The notes under the pieces are model-generated. The model was not told the origin of the DNA. It saw only the letters and a list, made by a program, of their open reading frames with translations, and did not search any database. From Echinarachnius parma (lineage: Eukaryota; Echinodermata; Echinoidea; Clypeasteroida; Echinarachniidae): DNA of 64,000 bases. The stretch covers positions 1 to 64,000 of the forward strand of contig JBAMJV010005509.1 in the NCBI GenBank assembly GCA_037951105.1, read 5' to 3'. Below, piece by piece: positions 43,591 to 64,000 of this stretch (position 1 is the stretch's first letter; each line of letters begins with the position of its first letter). The position numbers were made by a program, and so were the translations under genes.

Positions 43591-44295
43591 TAGCATTAGC
43601 GTGTACAAGTTCATATACCTTCTCAGGCTTCCGGCCAGGCACTCGGGATTTACAGAATGAGGATACACGTTATATAATCCTGAAATTCTTCTGTAAAGTC
43701 AGCACTATTGTCTGATGTCTGTTCTCTTATCGTACTTATTCTGAATTGTGTAAACTGTGATACTCATTGATGTGTTTTGATGTGCTTGTAAAATCTGATA
43801 AACTATAGGATTTGTACTAAAATTGTCTATAATAATTATTATTTCCTCGGCTCTCCGGTCGAGGACTTTGTTTTCAGTAAAAAAAAAGGATTGTTTATAA
43901 TATAGATTTTACTAAATATTTGTATGTCCCATAAGAAACAAGAGGTGTTGTTTTTGCCGTTCAGGTCGCTCGACAAGAAGCAAATTATAGAAATACAATA
44001 TATAAATACAAATCGCATGTTTTCTCCAAAATTTCCTATCCATGAGTATTACAATTTTACAAAATTATGATTCGTTTCATATTTACATGTATCGTTGGCA
44101 GTGGTCTTGGGGGACACGCCCTTTGTAAATTTGTATGTTATTATAGTGTTTTAATAATCCTTACCCTTTTGTTTGTCATTGTTTTTGCAAATTAAGGGGG
44201 TTATATAGGGCTGCCGGTGTGACGCGTGCCCCCCCCCCCCCCCCCCCCGCCCCACCTCGTAGATACAGCACTGAATGACGGGTGTGAGTTAAGCC
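43591..44295. other. Intergenic with a degraded hAT-like end
   Basis: C run at 44,231-44,248 followed by CTCGTAGATACAGCACTG; otherwise AT-rich and unassigned. Confidence 0.45.
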
Positions 44296-44531
44296 CAGGG
44301 CCGGTTTTCAATTCCATACTTAAGTCAACATTTAGCTTAAATAGGTAATTTAGATTTGATTAATTCATCAACTGAAAATCTTACAAAATGTTGATGTCCT
44401 AATGTCTTCAAAAGATATTACATTTAGATTTTACTTTTACTGAAGTAAAAGTTAAAAGTCGAGTTCTCAGCCTAGCAAATGCTAAGTAACTTTTTTACTT
44501 AATCTAAGTATTGAATTGAATACCAGCCCTG
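44296..44531 (+). mobile_element. Small TIR element (CAGGGCCGGTTTTCAATTCC end)
   Basis: Left CAGGGCCGGTTTTCAATTCC, right complement CAGGGCTGGTATTCAATTC; arms continue through ATACTTAAG and TTAGCTTA. The 4-bp AGCC beside each end may be a target duplication. Confidence 0.75.
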
Positions 44532-45033
44532 AGCCATCGACATACTTAATGTGCCAAGTGTTGAACAACTTTTTGTTTCTCCAATTGTTGACAATTGGAC
44601 AACAATTGCAAAAGTCGTATTAAACAGCACCTATACTGATACTGGAATTAACACAGCAACAAATCATGAATCAAGTTAGATAATATAGGCATTGCTAGGA
44701 GAGAAAATGCTGCATTAAGGTCTTTATTTAAAACTTGAGGATAAGTACTTAGATAAGTATTTTATACTCTTCCATAATTACATAGTTCCTCTTTACTTTC
44801 TTTCATATGACACTCACTGTACAGATAATCTAAACCATGATTCTGTATGAATGAAAATTTTCTACCTATTACAGACATTATTTTAAACTAATGAAAGGAA
44901 CATTCTGTCTTTCAAACAGACATTACTGGCATCGTCACTGTACTGTCATGATAATATATCAGCAATAGTCAAGATAATTTAGAAGTAGAAACAATGATAC
45001 CAACAATAACAGATAATGTAATTCTGCATCTTA

Positions 45034-45487
45034 GAGCCCTTTCACACGACGGCCAAATCGTGATTGCAATCACAATTGGAATCATTTTTCACTCCAATCG
45101 CGGTATTTGTTGTCCGTGTGAAAGCAAACTAGAATCAGGAATCGAGAAACTCTAATCGTGGTCCGGAGGTGTTTTCTAATCACGATTCACTCAAATCACG
45201 GTGCGAATCTCTTGTGTGTAAGGATTAACCTCCAAAAGACGAATTGGGAGGCGGAGCTTACGTGACCTTACTTGCACTTTCGCCGATAAACCGCGCGCTC
45301 TTGATACGAGTGCAGTGCAGTACTTGTTTGATTGACAGGTACACAGAAACACGTCTCCAGAACCGCAATTACAGTCTGCGCAAAGTCCTTTTCCTCGTGT
45401 GAAAGGTCGGAAACAAAATCACCGTGATTGTAAACATGATTACAATCATGATTGCAAACACGATTTGGCCCTCGTGTGAAAAGGCTC
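45034..45487 (+). mobile_element. TIR element with CAATCGTGATT motifs
   Basis: Ends GAGCCCTTTCACACGACGG then CCAAATCGTGATTGCAATC, and complement GAGCCTTTTCACACGAGGG then CCAAATCGTG. TCACACGA/TCGTGTGA words recur in the interior. Confidence 0.82.
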
Positions 45488-45989
45488 ATAGTTGGAGTGG
45501 AGTAGCATTAATTGTCTGTTGAAAGTGTTGGCTTATGTTGTTCCATCCTCTTTGCAAGCCAACTAATTATAAATATATTTAAAACACCGACCTGACATAT
45601 CTAATAACGCTGATCCTTATTACATGTATTAGTCTAGTTCACAAGTAATTTGATTCGTTTTATCTCCCAAATTAAAACTATCAAGCCGTCTTTCCAGTCT
45701 TTGTTTTTGTTCTTGCGTTTTTATACCGAATATTAATTGTTGACATGAATTTTTAAAATGTTATCACATTTTGTTCATCATATTTTTTATCATTTTTGCA
45801 GAATACATACACCTCCATATTGTTGTATTGCCTTTGTTGTTGTTTTTTCAGCGGTTACAGTGTTAAGGGGTTTATTTTCAAATGTATCACAATACAAACA
45901 AAATACCAAAACTGCGAAAGTAACATCACAACCACGTACACTTATATGTAGTCAATTCTTGATTAACGTGATTATACATAACTGACATA

Positions 45990-47147
45990 CAGAGTGGTTC
46001 CAAAAAAAGCGGAACCCAACTTCCAATAGCAATAGCTCATCTAATAAACATATTAAACCGATAACTATGTTTATCGCAATATGCCATCGCAAAGATAATT
46101 TAATACTCTTTTATATGATACCATATTTGTAATTATTGAACTAGTGATTATCAAACTGCAAATATTTTGAATAAGCAATGCTATAATTACATTGCGCACG
46201 AGATTTAGCTCTGCTGATCAACACAGTCACAAAAAATGGTAGTTAATCTAAACCTTTCCTTTTGTTCTTTTGTCTTATAATCCTATTATTTCAATCGTTC
46301 TTAAACTGTACACAACTGGACATGGAGATATTTTCTAGATCAGTGCCTTGCCTAACCATGCAACTGACCACTGAACAACATGTTTTTTAGTCATTAAGTG
46401 GAATCGCTCTGGGAGTCTCCAGCAAGTTGTTGAGGCTTTTTACCATAAATTCTCCGATTATGATGCACCCTCAAAATCCACGATTCGGAGGAATATGAAA
46501 AAGTATGAAATGGAAGGGACTAGTCTAAATCTAAAAAAAGGGTTGTTCTGAGTGGAGAAGGTCGGTTCGGACACCACTGGGGTTATATGAAGACGAAAGT
46601 CTACAGCACTTCGCCGAAAGATACATAAGACATTCGCAATCGCATCATCAGCAGCTCAGGGAGTTCGATGCCTTGCGCCAGCAGGGGAATGAAGTCAGAC
46701 GGGCTAAGTATGAGAGCCATGGTGACACAACCACAAACTTGTGCGGACAGACAAGGGGCTCATGTGGAAGGTGGTTGGGGTAAGTATGGACCCTGAACTC
46801 TTTTCGAAGTGGAATAAATGTCAAATTATGAATCAAGAAACATCTTGAAATACCACTCAACTTTGTCTTTGTTTCAAGCTTTGCATTGCATTAAACAATA
46901 ACTTTCTACCATGGAAGTAGGAGTCTCCTACATCCATGTTTCTACTCTTGTGCACAAACTACTTTTTACATAAATCTGTTAAGGTCATTTATATGCATTC
47001 ATACATGACGCTATCAAAACATATTTGGTATCAAACAAAAGGTTATGAATTCACCTTTCTAATGACATATTGCCATAAACATAATTATGTTTATTAGACG
47101 AGATACTGCTGGTGGAAGTTGGGTTCTGCTTTTTTGGAAACACTCTG
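45990..47147 (+). mobile_element. Decayed Tc1/mariner-type transposon with transposase HTH relic
   Basis: TIRs CAGAGTGGTTCCAAAAAAAG then CGGAACCCAACTTCC and complement CAGAGTGTTTCCAAAAAAGC; TA at 45,988-45,989 and 47,148-47,149. Between about 46,395 and 46,730 the plus strand keeps a helix-turn-helix-like stretch, QQVVEAFYHKFSDYDAPSKS, TIRRNMKKYEMEGTSLNLKK, then RRKIHKTFAIASSAAQGVR after stops and frameshifts. The catalytic DDE/D part is gone. Confidence 0.8.
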
Positions 47148-47149
47148 TA

Positions 47150-48597
47150 CAGTATCTGAGAAGAAAGGTTACATGAATTGTCTATTGAATACATATTATT
47201 CTGACTCCATTTATGTACTGTTCTATCATATACATACGATATCTGATATGAAATTCCATCGCACTGAGGCAATACAAGCATACTTCACAATAATACACAA
47301 TAGGCACACATGCACGTAGTAAGTTCTTGATAAGTAATATGATATACAATTATACATAACCTTTCTGAGAAGAACATATAGTACATGATATGTCTTTTGT
47401 ACACATGCTATTTAACGGAGTGTATAAACTGACTTAATATATTATAGTTTTTGTTTTAGTACTGTCCTATCAAATAGTGATATACATAGTATATATACGA
47501 TATCTTATACGAATATTTTATGGCATTTGAGCAATAAAAGCATATTTCAGAATAACACTAAAATGATTAAAGAAAAGAAAACACAGTGAATACAAAAATC
47601 CCCGGAATATAACTATCATCCGAATTAAAATTATCCTTATTACAGCTACACATTATTATTAACATACCTACTGTATAATAACTATACGATTTCAATTAAA
47701 TACTCGACACTACACACATCAAGAGCAAATTGAAGTCACTTGGATGTATCCATTGTCCCGGCCATGCAGGATTATATCATTAAAGCTGAGCATCATATGT
47801 TAAACATAAATGCAAACTACAATATAGAATGTCGCAAAATATGATATATGTACACCATCGATCTATCAACGTTGTCAAATTTAAACGAAATATCTTTATG
47901 GAACTTTTATAATTCTCTTGTAGATGTTTTTTGGCTTATGGTAGCAGTAGAATAAAATGGGTGTCGATTTTTACAAATATCTCCCTCATAACCGATATGA
48001 ATAGGATTGAATGAAAAGCAATTGTTGTCAAAATCAACTGATCAAATCTGTCATCAATCTATATATTTTAAATAGCAAAACAGTATTAATTTTCCATGGA
48101 AATGTCACGCATCATTATGAAAAATACTACAATTTGATATTGGTATATTATATATGATCACGTCTCAAAAATCGATAGAAAGTTAATATTACATGAACAT
48201 GTACTTCACGTATGACAATCCAGGGTTCAAAACTAACGTTTCATACAAATTAAAATATTCTTTGAGCAATGTATTGTTATGACATTGTTATATCAAAATA
48301 CACATCACGTCGTTACACACGAGACTTGAATAGGAACATTCATCTTCAATTTCAACAACACTTGTAACAATTTGTTTTACTCGTTACTATGTCGATATGT
48401 GTACCAGTTTAGTACATTTTGTTCGAATGGCCATATTACCTTTGCTATTCACTCACTGACCGATTTTGCTCAAACTTTCATTCAGCTTCTAATAATGAAA
48501 ATCAAAACTTTGTCAGAATGTCTTTGGCATGCACTTAGAAAGGTAATACAGAGTACTGGTCGAGCTGTGCAAAGATTACAAACCTGTTGTATAAACA
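47150..48597. other. AT-rich intergenic, nothing recognised
   Basis: No paired TIRs, exons or RNA motifs; open frames are short and without domain character. Confidence 0.5.
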
Positions 48598-48599
48598 TA

Positions 48600-48834
48600 T
48601 GAAGAGCTTAGTTCCAAAGGGCGCTAAATCCACCTTCCATAAAAATCGAGTGAACGATATCGGTACATTTATAAGCTATGTAGCTTCCTAAAAATCTGAA
48701 TTTTTTAAAAACCAATTACACAATCAAAATCAAAATATGGAACGTTCCATTTTCATACAAAGTTTGGCAAAGAAACACGCTTTTCTCCAAAGCTGAAAAA
48801 GTGGATTCAGCGCCTTTTGGAAATAAGCTCTTCA
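48600..48834 (+). mobile_element. TA-flanked MITE (TGAAGAGCTTAGTTCCAAAG end)
   Basis: Ends TGAAGAGCTTAGTTCCAAAG and complement TGAAGAGCTTATTTCCAAAA; arms include GGCGCTAAATCCAC. Confidence 0.82.
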
Positions 48835-49353
48835 TATACATGATATATAATCTTCATTAATACTATTGAAACACCTTCATTTGTATTTCCATGATTTAAC
48901 CTAAATATTTATCACATTAAAAGCGGAACTCTCATTCTACTGTGCATTATGGAATTAATCATGTGGATACGCATGAGAAGGACCAATTATCATTAGCATG
49001 GAAGCACCTGGAGAAGAATCATTGACACTCATAAGTCCTTACTAAATGTGCTTTCACGTGGAGATAAAAACAGACCAGACCACTCACCCCAAAATTCAGA
49101 ACACATATCTCTTTGTTGCCTCTATAAAACCCGGCCAGACTATATGGCAATTGTATAACCCTACACCGGCAGGTTGGTCTGATGAATTGTAGCAAGGCTC
49201 GAGGATGAATTCTGTGTGTTTTATTGCACACAGTCATAATGCAAACAAACTCTGTGTAGGAGTAAACCACTCGTACTTACAGTAGTTTGTCTCCTGGCAG
49301 GTAACAATTAATCATAAGTTGATAAAACTTGTCAGGTGAGAAATGTATATTTA

Positions 49354-49617
49354 CCATCATTTGCAAAAGTTTAAGACCACCTGGGCATAGGTGGGTATTT
49401 CAATAATTTGGAATGCATTCTTTTGTCTCATTGAATGATTACAAAACATGTTTACTACAGTGGTCATGGAAACAATGTCAAAGAGCAGTTAAAGTGTGAT
49501 ACAAAGGTTATGCGTTGAAAATAAAAGTATGTCTGAAAAATAAATTATGTTTAACTTTGTTTTTTCTTTGAGTTATTGCATTTTGGAAGGGTGGTCTTAA
49601 ACTTTTGCAAATGATGG
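49354..49617 (+). mobile_element. TA-flanked MITE (CCATCATTTGCAAAAGTTTA ends)
   Basis: Perfect TIR CCATCATTTGCAAAAGTTTA then AGACCACC at both ends; TA at 49,352-49,353 and 49,618-49,619; 264 bp. Confidence 0.9.
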
Positions 49618-49944
49618 TACATTAAGCATATATCAGACTTTGTGTTACTCTAAGTCCAGAAGCATCGTTCGCTTCTGTCCTCTAAGTCTTAAAAAATCTA
49701 CCTCCTAGCTATCATGGCTATGCCAGTTTTCAAACGATCATCATGTCTAGAGGTTGAGCTCTGACTGGTGTCCAGATATCAACAGACATTACCATTGATA
49801 TGACCGGAGTCACAATGCAGGTTCCAATGGACGGTTGGACAGCGGTATGGGGGGGGGGGTGCATGACAGTAGCCAAATAATTTGTCTTAAACATACGGGA
49901 ACATTCTGAGTAAACATAGATAAATCGGGATAACGAATGACAAT

Positions 49945-62608
<12,664 letters not shown>

Positions 62609-62868
62609 CTACATACATGTAACAAGCACAATTAACCCGTAACTTTCGAGATTCAGTCATCCCCTTAGACTTTGTCCATAGCCCCAATATATTCCCGAAT
62701 GCAAGAGGTTAACCCGTTACCTTGTAGATTCCGACTTCCCCATGAACTGTGTACATATTTCCTGTATGCAAGGGGTTGTATTAAAGCTCTCTATAAAGAC
62801 CAGCCTTTTAATATAGAAATGTAGTCTGATTAATAAGATTTGTTTATAAATAATATTCATAATATATA

Positions 62869-63861
62869 CTCCGCAAAAAAAGAAACTGGACACTTGTATA
62901 AGTTGAAATATTTCATATTAATGTACGATAAAGTGTACATGATCATATATCAAATTAAAGGGAATTTAGTCCTCTACATGCAGGGTATAACTTAAAGGTG
63001 TAATCGTTCATGCATGAAATGCCATGGTCAATTAACACTAGCAAGGTCTGTTTTCAAAAATAGCAAAACAATGGAGGACCACACCATTCGACTGAAATGA
63101 TAGTAAGCGTTTCACTTAAAACAAGATGAGCGGGGCAAGTAAATTATGACATTATTCAATTTTATTGTTATGAACAAACTCTGGAAATACAAATTTGTCA
63201 ATAAAACAGGGCCAGGTTATGAGAGCATTATTATACTGGTCTGTATTACAGGCATGAAGCTTGTCTATGTCATGTGTCCCCTGCAATTTTAACCATAATT
63301 ACCTAGATAAATGTCATGTTACTGCCCAAATGACTGCCCAAATGTTTGACCAAGGGTGACTTCAGGTTTTGAAGATCTTTGGACTACGGTATAATTCTTG
63401 AGAAGAATTTATACCATTTTCATGCTGAAATAAGGGCACAAACTGTGGTTTTGACTAATAAAGCTTTGCCATGGAATTCCCCATTTTGTTACTTTTGAAT
63501 GAAAATAACACCTATAACGTTCACAATTTGTCTTCATTTATACTCTTTATTGAGATGAAGATAGAAAAGGTCACATTTGTAATGAAAAATTATGCCATCT
63601 CATGAATATAGCGTTTTAGATTATGCTTATCAACATTTATATGGTTGAGTGGATGTTCCATTTTTGCTATTTTTGAAAACAGACCTTGGTGTGGTTAATT
63701 GACCGTGACAAGTCATGCATGAATGATTTCATCTGGATTTTATGCGAATATTGAAGAGGGTAATTTTATCTTTAATTTGATATACAATATCATATATTTT
63801 ATCGTTAATGAATACGAAATATTTGGTCTCATACAAGTGTCCAGTTTCTTTTTTTGCGGAG
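62869..63861 (-). mobile_element. Tc1/mariner-type TIR element, 993 bp, TIR about 200 bp
   Basis: Ends CTCCGCAAAAAAAGAAACTG then GACACTTGTA, identical in outline at both sides, TA flanks (62,867-62,868, 63,862-63,863). Arms extend to AACAGACCTTG and TTTTGAAAAC. It has no transposase frame. Confidence 0.9.
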
Positions 63862-64000
63862 TATATATATTAATTCTATGACCACCAGGATGAGATATTT
63901 CTTGTTTGGCATGGTTTCATGGTTTATTCCATTTATAATTAAGGAATGTATGATAAAAAAGCTGTGTCAATCCATCTAATCTTTAACAGTTCTTTGGTCA

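Noticed and set aside
46395-46730. Intact transposase gene
   Set aside because: Stops and frameshifts after the helix-turn-helix part, and the catalytic domain is missing; listed only as part of a decayed element.

Overview
The window reads as an animal nuclear genome. Coding sequence is split into short exons with GT/AG splice sites and matching phases, there are non-LTR retrotransposons, tRNA-derived SINEs and many terminal-inverted-repeat (TIR) elements, and base composition is AT-rich with long G/C homopolymers inside transposons. The gene families (ankyrin-kinase and a death-domain protein) and the SINE tail suggest a marine invertebrate, most likely a deuterostome such as an echinoderm or hemichordate. 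That assignment is inference; no marker here fixes the species.

Three host genes can be assembled. (1) 309-4,998 (+) is the 3' part of a protein-kinase gene with five exons. (2) 6,299-17,937 (+) is a six-exon gene with a serine/threonine-rich 14-residue repeat, a ZU5/UPA-like region and a C-terminal death domain. (3) 62,608-49,945 (-) is a seven-exon gene whose ankyrin repeats, resembling the end of the Mind bomb ankyrin block, splice in phase into a linker and then the same kinase. Genes 1 and 3 are inverted copies pointing towards each other, about 45 kb apart, with the death-domain gene between them. The exon lengths of genes 1 and 3 sum to whole codons. Those of gene 2 do so only if a 5-bp tandem duplication (CTGGA twice, 9,776-9,785) is discounted; as written it breaks the frame before the death domain. 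An ankyrin-kinase next to a death-domain adaptor is what an innate-immunity or cell-death signalling cluster would look like, but that role is inferred.

Most of the rest is mobile DNA, much of it nested. 9.1-16.5 kb is a stack of TIR elements inside the introns of gene 2. 18.1-21.9 kb is a 3.8-kb TIR element with further hairpins. 23.0-25.3 kb holds a tRNA-SINE and a frameshifted LINE. 25.7-33.4 kb is a 7.7-kb element with a 13-bp terminal repeat (about 30 bp with mismatches) and a 4-bp target duplication; it carries a small unrecognised spliced coding unit, a near-perfect palindrome of about 270 bp and a fold-back element. 33.9-34.7 kb is an internally deleted LINE. 35.4-39.8 kb is one TIR element split by two datable insertions. 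40-49.9 kb is hAT-like, Tc1/mariner-like and SINE debris. Introns of the second kinase copy carry a fold-back array, a LINE tail and MITEs that the first copy lacks, so the inverted duplication gives direct filled-site and empty-site comparisons.
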